From positions 1 through 64,000 of the forward strand of contig NZ_DASYDG010000028.1 in NCBI RefSeq assembly GCF_036499745.1: a DNA stretch of 64,000 nucleotides, given 5' to 3'. The position numbers and the translations under genes were made by a program. Source of the DNA: Pinirhizobacter sp036499745 (GTDB lineage: Bacteria; Pseudomonadota; Gammaproteobacteria; Xanthomonadales; Rhodanobacteraceae). The notes beneath the pieces were generated by a model. That model made no database searches, had not been told where the DNA came from, and saw nothing but the letters and a program-made list of their open reading frames with translations. How positions within the stretch are numbered: the stretch's first letter is position 1; each line of letters opens with the position of its first letter. Below are positions 9,451-17,154 of the stretch, piece by piece.

Positions 9451-10257
9451 TTAAGCCAGCAATTTTTCCAGGATCTTGCCCACCGCCGCGAAGGCGAAGG
9501 TACCCGTGACGTGGGTGGCGGCGCCCAGGCCACCCCCGCAATCGAGCTTCAGCGCATCGCCGCCTTCCGGACGGATACCGCACACGCTGCCGTCGGCCTG
9601 GGGGTACTGGACGTTCTGCAGTGAATACACCGCCGATACACCGAAGTAGCGGTCGGTGTTCTTCGGGAAGCCGAAGTCCTGGCGGAGCTTCTTGCGGATC
9701 AGGCTGAACATGGCGTCGTGCTCGGTGCGCGAGAGATCGCGCACCCGCACCTGGGTGGGATCGGTACGGCCACCGGCCGAGCCCACCGTCACCGTGGGGA
9801 TCTTCTGCCGCCGGCACCAGGCGATTGCCTCGACCTTCACCCGGAACGCATCGCAGGCATCTAGCACGGCATCGTAGCCGCGGTCGAGCAGTTCATCGAG
9901 CGTACTGGTGGTAAGGAAGCGCTCGATCGGATCAAGCGCGATGTCGGGGTTGATTGCCCGCAACCGCTCGGCCACCACCTGCACCTTGTTGCGTCCGTAC
10001 TGGCCATCGAGCGCATGCGACTGGCGGTTGGTGTTCGACAGGCAGATGTCGTCGGCATCGATCAGGGTGATCCGCCCCACGCCTGATCTCGCCAGCGCCT
10101 CGGCCGCCCACGAACCCACCCCCCCGACACCAATGACGCAGACGTGGGCCTGGCCCAGGCGAGCGAGCGAGCCGGCGCCATACAGACGCTCGATGCCGGC
10201 GAACCGCTCGTGCGCGGTAGTGACGGCCGGCGCCAGGGCCAATGAGGGAACTGACAT
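9451..10257 (-). CDS. tcdA: tRNA threonylcarbamoyladenosine dehydratase (CsdL/TcdA)
   Basis: TcdA is an E1-like ATP-dependent enzyme that cyclises t6A37 of tRNA to ct6A. The 268-residue protein shows the Rossmann nucleotide motif IGVGGVGSWAAEAL, DADDICLSNTNRQSHA, and DACDAFRVKVEAIAWCRR. The family's ARDLSRTEHDAMFS region is present as VRDLSRTEHDAMFSLIRKKLR. It differs from MoeB/ThiF by having no adjacent ubiquitin-like partner gene and by this C-terminal region. It is convergent with phbB and divergent from the cytochrome gene at 10352. Confidence 0.92.
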   Translation of the reverse strand: MSVPSLALAPAVTTAHERFAGIERLYGAGSLARLGQAHVCVIGVGGVGSWAAEALARSGVGRITLIDADDICLSNTNRQSHALDGQYGRNKVQVVAERLRAINPDIALDPIERFLTTSTLDELLDRGYDAVLDACDAFRVKVEAIAWCRRQKIPTVTVGSAGGRTDPTQVRVRDLSRTEHDAMFSLIRKKLRQDFGFPKNTDRYFGVSAVYSLQNVQYPQADGSVCGIRPEGGDALKLDCGGGLGAATHVTGTFAFAAVGKILEKLLA

Positions 10258-10285
10258 CAGGGTATCCGCTTAATGCATTGAATGG

Positions 10286-10291
10286 ATTATA
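10286..10291 (-). promoter_or_regulatory. Candidate -10 box for tcdA
   Basis: A perfect TATAAT lies on the minus strand 28 bases before the tcdA ATG, in a short AT-rich patch. I found no good -35 hexamer at the usual spacing, so this is tentative. Confidence 0.35.
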
Positions 10292-10351
10292 TTTCAAAGC
10301 GTAAGGATCGACGGTCGGCTATGCTTGGCCCCCGTGCTTAGGAGGGAAACC

Positions 10352-10741
10352 ATGCGAGCCATCATCCTTTTGGTCATCGGCCTGGCCGTGGGCGCAATGT
10401 GCGCCACCTACGCGGCCAATACAGTGGCGGCGCGGCACGCCTATACAAGGGGTGTCATGGCCATCATGCAGCACCATGCCACTGCCCTGGGCGCCCAGGT
10501 CAAGGCCGGCCAGTGCCCTGCCGACACCAGCCTGGACCACCTCCGCCGTATCAATGGCACCGCCGCCGAGATTGAATCGGCCTTTGCCGGCGCGGATGCC
10601 GACTTCTTCAAGCATGCCCACGCGCTGGCCGATGCCTCGGCGGCCGTCATCGCCAGTCCCCCCGCCGACTGCCCGGCGCTGAAGCAGGCAATGGCGAAAG
10701 TGGGCGAAACCTGCAAGAGTTGCCACGAGCTTTATCGCTAG
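10352..10741 (+). CDS. Small c-type haem protein, cytochrome c' / c-556-like
   Basis: The 129-residue protein has an N-terminal hydrophobic export signal (RAIILLVIGLAVGAMCATYAA) and a single C-terminal haem motif CKSCH in GETCKSCHELYR. That placement and the helical, alanine-rich body fit the periplasmic cytochrome c'/c-556 four-helix bundle, although it is shorter than typical members. An AGGAGGGA Shine-Dalgarno six bases before the ATG at 10352 decides the start. The next gene, a sensor kinase, begins only 27 bp after its stop, so the two may share a transcript. A role in gas or redox sensing or in electron transfer cannot be distinguished from sequence. Confidence 0.75.
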   Translation: MRAIILLVIGLAVGAMCATYAANTVAARHAYTRGVMAIMQHHATALGAQVKAGQCPADTSLDHLRRINGTAAEIESAFAGADADFFKHAHALADASAAVIASPPADCPALKQAMAKVGETCKSCHELYR

Positions 10742-10768
10742 GCATTTCCACGGAAGCCTTGCCCAAGG

Positions 10769-12136
10769 ATGAAACCGCCCGTCCAACGCTCTACCGGGCC
10801 GCTGCGCTTCCTGCGCATGCGGGCGTGGCTGCTGTACCGCGCGCTGACGCGGTTCGAGACCACCATGTTCGCCCGTACCCGCTACTCGCAACCGAAGATG
10901 GTGGCGATCGGCGTCGTTGGCGCGCTCAGCCTGATGTTCTACTACCCGATCTGGGCGTGGCTATTTCCGCAGCCATACGAAAACTTCGGCCTGCGACTGG
11001 CCTGCAGCGTGCTGTTCGTACCGCTGGCCCTGCTGCCCTGGTGGCCCCGGCGCGCGCGTGCCTGGCTACCGAGCTACTGGTATGCGGTGATGACCATCTG
11101 CATGCCCTTCTTCGTCGGCTATATGACCCTGCGCAACGGCACTGCCGTATGGCTGATGACCCACCTGGCAGTGATCATGTTGCTGATGATGCTGTTCGAT
11201 GTGTCCAGTTTCGTGCTGGTATTCGTGGTCGGCAGCCTGATGGCCACGGTGGCCTACCTGGTAACCCCACACCAGCCATTCAACTCCGCCGCCTTCATCG
11301 AATACATCCCGCTGCTGTTGTTCGCCACGGCCGGTGGTGCGGTGTGCACGGTGTCCGCCTCAATGGCCGAACAGAACCGCCTGGACGCCCTCACCGCCGC
11401 ATCGAACAACATTGCCCACGAGCTGCGCACCCCGCTGGGTTCGGTGCGCATCGCCGCCCAGGCCGTGCGCCGGTACCTGCCGGACCTGCTGCAAAGCCAC
11501 AGGACCGCCCTCGATGCGGGCCTGACGGTGGCCGAATTGCGCGACAACCACCTGATGGCACTGGAGCGCAGCATCGGCATCATGGAGCGTGAGGTGGAGT
11601 ACTCCAACACCATCATCGACATGCTGCTTTTGGCCGCCCGGCCCATTGGCGAAGTACGCCCGACGGAGCTTTCCGCCCTGGCATGCGTGGAACAAGCGCT
11701 CAACCGGTATCCTTATGGCTCCCGGGCCGAGCGGGACCGGGTTCGGCTGGAGGCCGCCGGGGATTTCCTGTTCATGGGCGTGGAGAGCCTGCTGGTCCAC
11801 GTGGTCTTCAACCTGGTGCGCAACGCCCTGTTGCATACCGGGCGCGCCGGCAAGGGCATCATCCAGATCTATATCGAGCCGGGAGCCGGGGACCACGTGA
11901 TCCGTGTCCACGACACAGGTCCAGGCATCCCGCCAGACGTCCTGCCGCGGATCTTCAACCGGTTCTATTCACATTCGGACGACAAACATGGCGTGGACGG
12001 CTTAGGGATCGGGCTCGCTTTTTCCCGCGCGGCCATGGAGCATATGGGCGGGACCATCCGATGCAGTTCGCACTGGGGGGAATTTACTGAGTTCACCCTG
12101 ACCTTTCCTCCACCCGATCCCGAACGGCAACCATGA
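10769..12136 (+). CDS. CqsS/LqsS-type membrane sensor histidine kinase
   Basis: The 455-residue kinase has about six membrane helices between residues 45 and 200, then a dimerisation domain with phosphoacceptor His217 in NNIAHELRTPLGS and an HATPase domain (N352 in the N-box NLVRNALLH, G1 HDTGPGIPP at 381–389, G2 GLGIGLAFS at 411–419). The membrane part carries WLFPQPYENFGLRLACSVLF, which closely resembles what I recall of Vibrio CqsS and Legionella LqsS, receptors for alpha-hydroxyketone autoinducers. Unlike CqsS it has no fused receiver domain, as in LqsS. It overlaps the response regulator gene by four bases (ATGA), and the matching synthase gene follows. It should autophosphorylate and signal ligand state to the 12133–13170 product. 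Confidence 0.85.
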   Translation: MKPPVQRSTGPLRFLRMRAWLLYRALTRFETTMFARTRYSQPKMVAIGVVGALSLMFYYPIWAWLFPQPYENFGLRLACSVLFVPLALLPWWPRRARAWLPSYWYAVMTICMPFFVGYMTLRNGTAVWLMTHLAVIMLLMMLFDVSSFVLVFVVGSLMATVAYLVTPHQPFNSAAFIEYIPLLLFATAGGAVCTVSASMAEQNRLDALTAASNNIAHELRTPLGSVRIAAQAVRRYLPDLLQSHRTALDAGLTVAELRDNHLMALERSIGIMEREVEYSNTIIDMLLLAARPIGEVRPTELSALACVEQALNRYPYGSRAERDRVRLEAAGDFLFMGVESLLVHVVFNLVRNALLHTGRAGKGIIQIYIEPGAGDHVIRVHDTGPGIPPDVLPRIFNRFYSHSDDKHGVDGLGIGLAFSRAAMEHMGGTIRCSSHWGEFTEFTLTFPPPDPERQP

Positions 12137-13170
12137 CGCTCAACGTGCAGGGTGATATCCAACCCTTCCACTTCCCGACCACAACGGTCCTGGTGGACGA
12201 CCACGAGGAATACCTCGATGTCGTGCCGCTTTTGCTCGACCCGATGCTGCGTGTGCGGACATATTCCTCCCCACGCCAGGCGCTGGCGACATTGGGCAAC
12301 AATGGCAGCCGGCCGGTGCCCGGGGGTGGCTGGCTGTACCGCTGGAAAGACCGTCCCTCCGATACCCAGGAACTGGTCGCCCTTGACATCGACTCCATCC
12401 ACCGCGTGGTCTACGACCCGGAGCGCTTCGCCGAAGTGTCCGTGGTGGTGGTCGATCAGGTCATGCCCGAGATGGACGGCATCACATTCTGCAAAAGATT
12501 GCCGAATCCGCATGTGGGAAAGATCTTGCTTACCGGCCGGGCCGACGATGCCACCGCGATCGAGGCCTTCAATGCAGGGATCATCGACCGGTTCATCCGC
12601 AAGAACGACCCTGCCGCCATCGACAAGCTGCAGACAGCCATCGTGGAACTGCAACGGCGGTACTTCGACCGCGCCAGTGCCTTCGTGGCCGAGACACTCG
12701 CCCTGGGCAACTTCCGGTTCCTGCGCGACCCGGCCTTCCGCGAGGTATTGCAGGGCATTACCGCCACCTTCCAGCCGGTGGAATGCTACGTGCACTGCAA
12801 TCCCACCGGCCTGTTGTTGCTCGACGCCTGGGGCATCGGGCGCTTCCTGCTGGTTCAGACCGACGAAGACCTCCGCGCCCATTATGAGATCGCCGCCGAT
12901 CTAGGCGCCCCGCCCTCGTTGCTCGAAGCCCTGCGCGGTGGCGAGGCGCTGCCCTGGTTCCCATCACGGGACGGGTTCTATCACAAAAGCCTGGAGAATC
13001 CCGAGGCAAGCCTTTACCCGTCCACGGCGATTTCAGGCGAGCAGTGGTACTACTACGCGTTGATCGACCACGTGGAACGCTTCCGCCTGCAGCATGTGAA
13101 GTCGTATCGCAGCTGGCTGCGCGAGCAGGATCTCAACGCCTCAATCGGTCATGTCCCGAAGCTGATCTGA
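12133..13170 (+). CDS. LqsR-like response regulator with split receiver
   Basis: The 345-residue protein starts with a receiver domain: acidic pair D22-D23 (VLVDDHEEYLDVV), phosphoacceptor D108 in VVVDQVMPEMDGI, T134 in LLTGRADDA and K157 in RFIRKND. The segment of roughly 40 residues between positions 57 and 100 has no counterpart in ordinary CheY-like domains and interrupts the fold before the phosphoacceptor strand. The C-terminal 180 residues show no helix-turn-helix, GGDEF, EAL or kinase motif. Size, the insertion and the context fit LqsR of Legionella, whose output mechanism is not settled. Translation is coupled to the kinase gene by an ATGA overlap. Homology to LqsR is my recognition, not a computed alignment. 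Confidence 0.78.
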   Translation: MTLNVQGDIQPFHFPTTTVLVDDHEEYLDVVPLLLDPMLRVRTYSSPRQALATLGNNGSRPVPGGGWLYRWKDRPSDTQELVALDIDSIHRVVYDPERFAEVSVVVVDQVMPEMDGITFCKRLPNPHVGKILLTGRADDATAIEAFNAGIIDRFIRKNDPAAIDKLQTAIVELQRRYFDRASAFVAETLALGNFRFLRDPAFREVLQGITATFQPVECYVHCNPTGLLLLDAWGIGRFLLVQTDEDLRAHYEIAADLGAPPSLLEALRGGEALPWFPSRDGFYHKSLENPEASLYPSTAISGEQWYYYALIDHVERFRLQHVKSYRSWLREQDLNASIGHVPKLI

Positions 13171-13496
13171 AGCCGGGACAGGCAGGGTTCGCCAGCAGAA
13201 TTCACGGCTTTTTACCCGGCGTAAAACCATAAGCGATGCGAACCGTCTGATATTTTAGCGGTTGCATTGCAAATCGTGGCTGATCAATATCGGCAGAATA
13301 GCGATTCCATCACAGCCTAATCACTTCATTTGCAGTGATTGTGACGCAGTTCGCTGCCATGATGAGTTATCGGGCCATCCGCTGCTCTCTCCAATACCGC
13401 CGGTCCAGGCAGGGCTGGTGATCGGTTCCGCACATCCGCGCTGCGGTTCCGTCCAGACAGGGATGTGCTCTATCCCCCGGCAACCGAGAGGCCAAC
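13171..13496 (+). promoter_or_regulatory. Palindrome-rich leader of the autoinducer synthase gene
   Basis: This 326-bp gap between the response regulator and the synthase holds no convincing gene and is AT-richer than its surroundings between about 13200 and 13375. It contains three exact inverted repeats: TTTTAC/GTAAAA around CCGGC at 13210–13226, the 11-bp palindrome TTGCATTGCAA near 13262–13273, and AATCACT/AGTGATT around an eight-base spacer at 13319–13340. The last one is the best operator candidate. The synthase has its own Shine-Dalgarno (GAGAGG), so an independent promoter here is likely. Confidence 0.5.
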
Positions 13497-14765
13497 ATGA
13501 GTAACGTTTCCCCGATCCACCGTTCCACCCCCGTGTCAGCACCCGCGCTACCTGCTTTCGTCACCCGCCGCGTCGAGCGCTTCCACACTCAACGCGTGGC
13601 GGTGGACTGGGGCGGCCGGCACATCCTGCGCGGCCGCCATCCCAAGCCTGGCGACCTGATGCTGCAAAGCAACGATTACCTGGCCATCGCCGGCCACCCG
13701 CAGATTGTCGAGGCGCAACGTGAAGCCCTGGCGACAGGCGGCCTGGGCATGATGATGTCCGCGCTGTTCATGCAGCACGAAGACGAACCCCTGCACCAGG
13801 TGGAAGCCGAACTCGCCCGTGCCGTGGGCACCGAGTCCGGCATCCTGGCGCAGTCGGGCTTCGCCGCCAACGTGGGCCTGATCCAGTCGATCGCCGACGA
13901 GCGCGTACCGGTGTACGTGGATATGCTCGCCCATGCTTCCCTATGGGAGGGCATCAAGAGTGCAGGCGCCAAACCCGTACCGATCCTGCACAACGACCTG
14001 GGCCACCTGGAGCGCCACGTATTGCGGCATGGCCCGGGCATCATCGTGGTCGATTCGGTATATAGCACCAACGGCAGCGTGGCCCCACTTGCGGCCATCG
14101 CCGACATTGCCGAGCAGTTCGGCTGCGTGTTCATCGTGGATGAATCCCACTCTCTGGGCACCCATGGCGCCCGTGGCGAAGGCCTGGTGGCGAGCCTCGG
14201 CCTGAACGAAAAGGTGCATTTCGTTACCGCGAGCCTGGCCAAGGCCTATTGTTCGCGGGCCGGGTTCATCGGCTGCGGGCATCGCTTCAAGGATTATTTC
14301 GGATGCGAAGCGCTGCCGGCCATCTTCAGTTCGTCACTGTTGCCACATGAACTGGCCGGCATGGCCGCCTCGCACCGGGTGATCCAGAACGAAGGCTGGC
14401 GCCGCACCCGTTTGCGCCAGGTCACCCACCAGGTGCGCAATGCCCTGACGGACCTGGGCTATCCCATCGAGGACGGAACCGAGCAGATCATCGCCTTCGA
14501 AGGCGGAGCGGAACTCCTTACCGGCCGCGTGCGCGACGTGATGGAGGAGCACGGCATCTTCGGTTCGGTGTTCAGCGCCCCGGCCACCACGCTCAATCGT
14601 TCCCTGCTACGGCTGACATTGAATGCCGGCATGGACGAGGCGGACGTGGACCGCCTGATCGACACGTGTGCACTTATCCGCGACAAGCTCGACATTCCCT
14701 CGTGGAGCGCGCACAAGCGGGCCGTCCGCCGGGCGAGCGATCGTGAACTGGAAAACGTGGCCTGA
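13497..14765 (+). CDS. CqsA/LqsA-type alpha-hydroxyketone autoinducer synthase
   Basis: This 422-residue PLP-dependent enzyme belongs to the alpha-oxoamine synthase fold (fold type I). D215 and H218 in IVDESHSLGTHG contact the cofactor and K249 in TASLAKAYCSRAGFIGCG is the Schiff-base lysine. The early SNDYLAIAGHPQIVEAQ block, the GGLGMMMSALFMQHEDEPLHQVE-region and VVDSVYSTNGSVAPL distinguish CqsA/LqsA-like enzymes from KBL, BioF or HemA. CqsA condenses an acyl-CoA with an amino-acid-derived substrate to make CAI-1-type signals. The adjacent CqsS/LqsS-type kinase strongly supports a signalling role. At 422 residues it is somewhat longer than the usual 390 or so, mostly at the N-terminus. Acyl-chain specificity cannot be read here. 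Confidence 0.87.
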   Translation: MSNVSPIHRSTPVSAPALPAFVTRRVERFHTQRVAVDWGGRHILRGRHPKPGDLMLQSNDYLAIAGHPQIVEAQREALATGGLGMMMSALFMQHEDEPLHQVEAELARAVGTESGILAQSGFAANVGLIQSIADERVPVYVDMLAHASLWEGIKSAGAKPVPILHNDLGHLERHVLRHGPGIIVVDSVYSTNGSVAPLAAIADIAEQFGCVFIVDESHSLGTHGARGEGLVASLGLNEKVHFVTASLAKAYCSRAGFIGCGHRFKDYFGCEALPAIFSSSLLPHELAGMAASHRVIQNEGWRRTRLRQVTHQVRNALTDLGYPIEDGTEQIIAFEGGAELLTGRVRDVMEEHGIFGSVFSAPATTLNRSLLRLTLNAGMDEADVDRLIDTCALIRDKLDIPSWSAHKRAVRRASDRELENVA

Positions 14766-14808
14766 AGGGGAAGGATCCCTGGCACGACGGCCAGCCGGTA
14801 GTGCGGGA

Positions 14809-14832
14809 CAGGGTCAGCGGATGCTGACCCTG
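14809..14832. terminator. Bidirectional hairpin between synthase and DUF962 gene
   Basis: CAGGGTCAGC and GCTGACCCTG form a perfect 10-bp stem with a GGAT loop. It overlaps the last codons of the DUF962 gene and lies 43 bp after the synthase stop. It lacks a T-run. Confidence 0.5.
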
Positions 14833-15119
14833 CCGCGCAGGATGTCCCAGAACATCACCCAGTCGCCCGCCAGGCTGTAGAACGGGTGGCTGAAGGTGGC
14901 CGGGCGGTTCTTCTCGAAGAAAAAGTGGCCGACCCACGCGCAGCCATAGCCGCCAACAGGCGCCAACCAGAGCCAGGCCAGTCGCCCGGTCGAGGCTGCC
15001 AGCACGATGCTCACGATCACCAGCACGCTGCCGGCGAAGTGCAACCGACGGCTGCGCACATCACTGTGCTCGTTAAGATAGAACGGGTAGAACTGGGCGA
15101 AGCTGGCAAATCGCGCCAT
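14814..15119 (-). CDS. DUF962 / Mpo1-like small membrane protein
   Basis: The 101-residue protein matches the DUF962 (Mpo1-like) family: FYPFYLNEHSDVRSRRLHFAG at the N-terminus, two hydrophobic segments (about 29–43 and 47–60), the conserved GHFFFEKNRPATFSHPFYSLAGD region and WDILRGR near the end. The yeast member is an iron-dependent dioxygenase acting on 2-hydroxy fatty acids; the conserved histidines here (in NEHSDVRSRRLHF, GHFFFE and FSHP) fit that but activity is inference. A GGGAGC Shine-Dalgarno supports the start. The Old Yellow Enzyme gene lies 12 bp upstream, so these may be co-transcribed. Confidence 0.85.
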   Translation of the reverse strand: MARFASFAQFYPFYLNEHSDVRSRRLHFAGSVLVIVSIVLAASTGRLAWLWLAPVGGYGCAWVGHFFFEKNRPATFSHPFYSLAGDWVMFWDILRGRVSIR

Positions 15120-15131
15120 GGCAAAGCTCCC

Positions 15132-16190
15132 TTACCAGGCCCGCCCATACTGGAGGGGCGCCTGGATCTTAACGCCCAGCTCCGATGCTGCGCGACGGGG
15201 GAAGTACGGGTCGCGCAAGAGCTCCCGCGCCAGCAGGACAACGTCGGCGGATCCGTCGCTGATCACCTTGTCAGCCTGCGCTGAGTCGATGATCATCCCT
15301 ACCGCACCGGTAGCCATGCCCGCCTCGTGGCGGATCCGCGAAGCAAAGTGAACCTGGTACCCAGGGCCAACGGGGATCTTCGCGCCGGCCACGTTGCCGC
15401 CGGAGGAAACATCGATCAGGTCCACGCCCAGCTCTTTGAGCATGCGCGACAACTGAACGCTCATCGTGTCGTCCCAGCCGCCGTCGATCCAGTCCGTTGC
15501 CGAAATCCGCACCCACACCGGCAGGGTTTCCGGCCATACCTGGCGTACCGCCCGCACGACTTCGCGCAACAGCCGCGTGCGCCCTTCAAGGTCGCCGCCC
15601 CACTGGTCGGTCCGATGGTTGGAAAGAGGTGAAAGGAACTGGTGCAGCAGATAGCCGTGCGCCGCGTGGATTTCCACAAGCTCGAAACCGGCGGCGGCCG
15701 CCCGGCCGGCGGCGATGCGGAAGGCCTCGATCACGGCCTGGATGCCCGCTTCGTCGAGCTCGGCCGGCACGTGCCAGCCCTCATCGAAGGGCAGCGCCGA
15801 CGGCGCCACCGTCGGCCAGGGTGATTCATCCCTGCCGAGCGGGCCGCCGCCCTGCCAGGGCAACTGGGCACTGGCCTTGCGACCGGCATGGGCCAGTTGC
15901 ACGCCAGCATGGGCACCCTGTGAACGGATGAAGGCGGTAATCGGCTGCCAGGCTGCAATCTGGGCATCGTTCCAGATGCCGGTGTCGCCGTGGGAAATGC
16001 GGCCCTCAGGCAACACCGCGGTGGCCTCGCTGACCACCAGGCCCGCGCCGCCAACGGCGCGCGAACCCAGATGTACAAGATGCCAGTGGTTGGGCAAGCC
16101 ATCGGTGGCGCTGTATTCGCACATGGGTGACATGACAATGCGGTTGCGCAGTTGCAAACCACGTTGCTGCAGCGGCTCGAACAGGGACAT
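15132..16190 (-). CDS. NADH:flavin oxidoreductase, Old Yellow Enzyme family
   Basis: The 352-residue protein is a TIM-barrel FMN ene-reductase of the YqjM/NamA (xenobiotic reductase) class. Landmarks are NRIVMSPMCEYSATDG (Cys near FMN), HLGSRAVGGAGLVVSEATAV, VQLAHAGRKAS, FELVEIHAAHGYLLHQFLSP with the substrate-binding His-Ala-Ala-His, and the GGDLEGRTRLLREVVRAVR block. Such enzymes reduce activated alkenes or nitro compounds with NADPH; the natural substrate is unknown. I start at ATG 16190 because GAGGAA lies six bases before it and it gives MSLFEPLQQRG. The DUF962 gene follows closely. Confidence 0.9.
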   Translation of the reverse strand: MSLFEPLQQRGLQLRNRIVMSPMCEYSATDGLPNHWHLVHLGSRAVGGAGLVVSEATAVLPEGRISHGDTGIWNDAQIAAWQPITAFIRSQGAHAGVQLAHAGRKASAQLPWQGGGPLGRDESPWPTVAPSALPFDEGWHVPAELDEAGIQAVIEAFRIAAGRAAAAGFELVEIHAAHGYLLHQFLSPLSNHRTDQWGGDLEGRTRLLREVVRAVRQVWPETLPVWVRISATDWIDGGWDDTMSVQLSRMLKELGVDLIDVSSGGNVAGAKIPVGPGYQVHFASRIRHEAGMATGAVGMIIDSAQADKVISDGSADVVLLARELLRDPYFPRRAASELGVKIQAPLQYGRAW

Positions 16191-16274
16191 GAATATTCCT
16201 CGACGGAGGTAAATATCCAACGTGCCGCTACGGCCGGCTCATATCAAGCGGTCGCAACAACTTTCGCAAATGAA

Positions 16275-16302
16275 AAAGGCCGGGCGTTACCGCCCGGCCT
16301 TT
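16275..16302 (-). terminator. Strong terminator after the first cold-shock gene
   Basis: AAAGGCCGGGCG and CGCCCGGCCTTT form a perfect 12-bp stem with a TTAC loop. On the minus strand the stem ends in five T residues, a classic intrinsic terminator. It separates the cold-shock gene from the Old Yellow Enzyme gene. Confidence 0.9.
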
Positions 16303-16326
16303 CTTACTTACCATGACGCCTTTGGA

Positions 16327-16539
16327 TCAGACGGCCTGGACTTCTTCAGCCTGCTCGCCCTTCTGACCCGGCACCACCTTGAAGCTGACCTTCTGGCCTT
16401 CAGCAAGGCTCTTGAAGCCGTTGCCCTGGATGGCGCGGAAGTGTACGAACACGTCCGGCTTGCCACCCTCGCGGCTGATGAAGCCGAAGCCCTTGGCATC
16501 GTTGAACCACTTGACAGTGCCGATCTCACGATCCGACAT
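16327..16539 (-). CDS. Cold-shock domain protein (first of two)
   Basis: This 70-residue single cold-shock domain protein has the RNP1 motif KGFGFISRE and RNP2 VFVHFRAIQ that bind single-stranded nucleic acid, after the usual GTVKWFNDA start. Such proteins act as RNA chaperones. A GGAG Shine-Dalgarno seven bases before the ATG at 16539 sets the start. It lies downstream of a second, very similar gene on the same strand, with a hairpin between them. Confidence 0.93.
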   Translation of the reverse strand: MSDREIGTVKWFNDAKGFGFISREGGKPDVFVHFRAIQGNGFKSLAEGQKVSFKVVPGQKGEQAEEVQAV

Positions 16540-16572
16540 AAAACACTCCAATACGAGTTACACAACAATTAA

Positions 16573-16592
16573 GCCGGCCACGGGGGGCCGGC
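16573..16592 (-). terminator. Hairpin between the two cold-shock genes
   Basis: GCCGGCC and GGCCGGC pair perfectly around a six-base loop, 16 bp after the stop of the upstream cold-shock gene. On the minus strand it is followed by TTAATTGTT, so it may act as a weak terminator or mRNA stabiliser. Confidence 0.6.
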
Positions 16593-16608
16593 GACTTACC
16601 ACACGAGT

Positions 16609-16818
16609 TTAGGCGGCAGAGACTTCTTCAGCCTGATCGCCCTTCTGGCCCTTCGTCACTGTAAAGCTGACTTTCTGGCCTTCAACAAGGCTTTTGAAGC
16701 CGTTGCCCTGGATAGCGCGGAAGTGTACGAAAAGGTCCGGGCCGTTATCGCGGCTGATGAATCCAAAACCCTTGGCATCGTTAAACCATTTAACGGTGCC
16801 GAGCTGACGTTCTGACAT
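16609..16818 (-). CDS. Cold-shock domain protein (second of two)
   Basis: The 69-residue protein is a close paralogue of the one at 16327–16539: GTVKWFNDA, KGFGFISRD, LFVHFRAIQ and a DQAEEVSAA ending, lacking one residue in the loop where the other has GGKPD. An AGGAG Shine-Dalgarno sits about nine bases before the ATG at 16818. The tandem arrangement suggests a local duplication. The long gap upstream could contain an extended 5' leader like that of cold-inducible csp mRNAs, but I cannot identify a cold-box by eye. Confidence 0.93.
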   Translation of the reverse strand: MSERQLGTVKWFNDAKGFGFISRDNGPDLFVHFRAIQGNGFKSLVEGQKVSFTVTKGQKGDQAEEVSAA

Positions 16819-17154
16819 GCTTTTACCACTCCTGGAACGATTTACTGAACTCAACCGTGACCTTGTTCCAAGGGTCGAACGGCCGACTTACTGGTGTGCA
16901 AGAAACGCAAGGAGCGAAGCGATGTGGCAGATCTTGGATCAGCGCATCGGGACAGGACTTCCCCATCCCCGGCAAACACAGTCCGGGCATCATACCCCCC
17001 CTACGGCAAAATTGCGATGGCAGCGGGATATCAAGCCAACACGCCGCGTTCACCGGTGCGGGCCGCATGCTTTGCCCGGTTCATTGGAAGTCCCGCCGGG
17101 CGGGACCAAGCAGGTAGCCTTTTGAAGACCAAAACGACCAAACGGGGGTTCGCC
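16819..17154. other. 336-bp divergent intergenic region
   Basis: This separates the upstream cold-shock gene (minus) from a lipoprotein gene (plus). No plausible gene is visible. The only structure I noted is a GTCCCGC/GCGGGAC hairpin with a CGG loop at 17090–17106. It probably carries both promoters and the leader of the cold-shock transcript. Confidence 0.5.

Noticed and set aside
13262..13340. lux-box-like operator of an acyl-homoserine-lactone system
   Set aside because: The repeats do not match a lux-box pattern and no LuxR or LuxI homologue is present; the neighbouring synthase is of the CqsA type.
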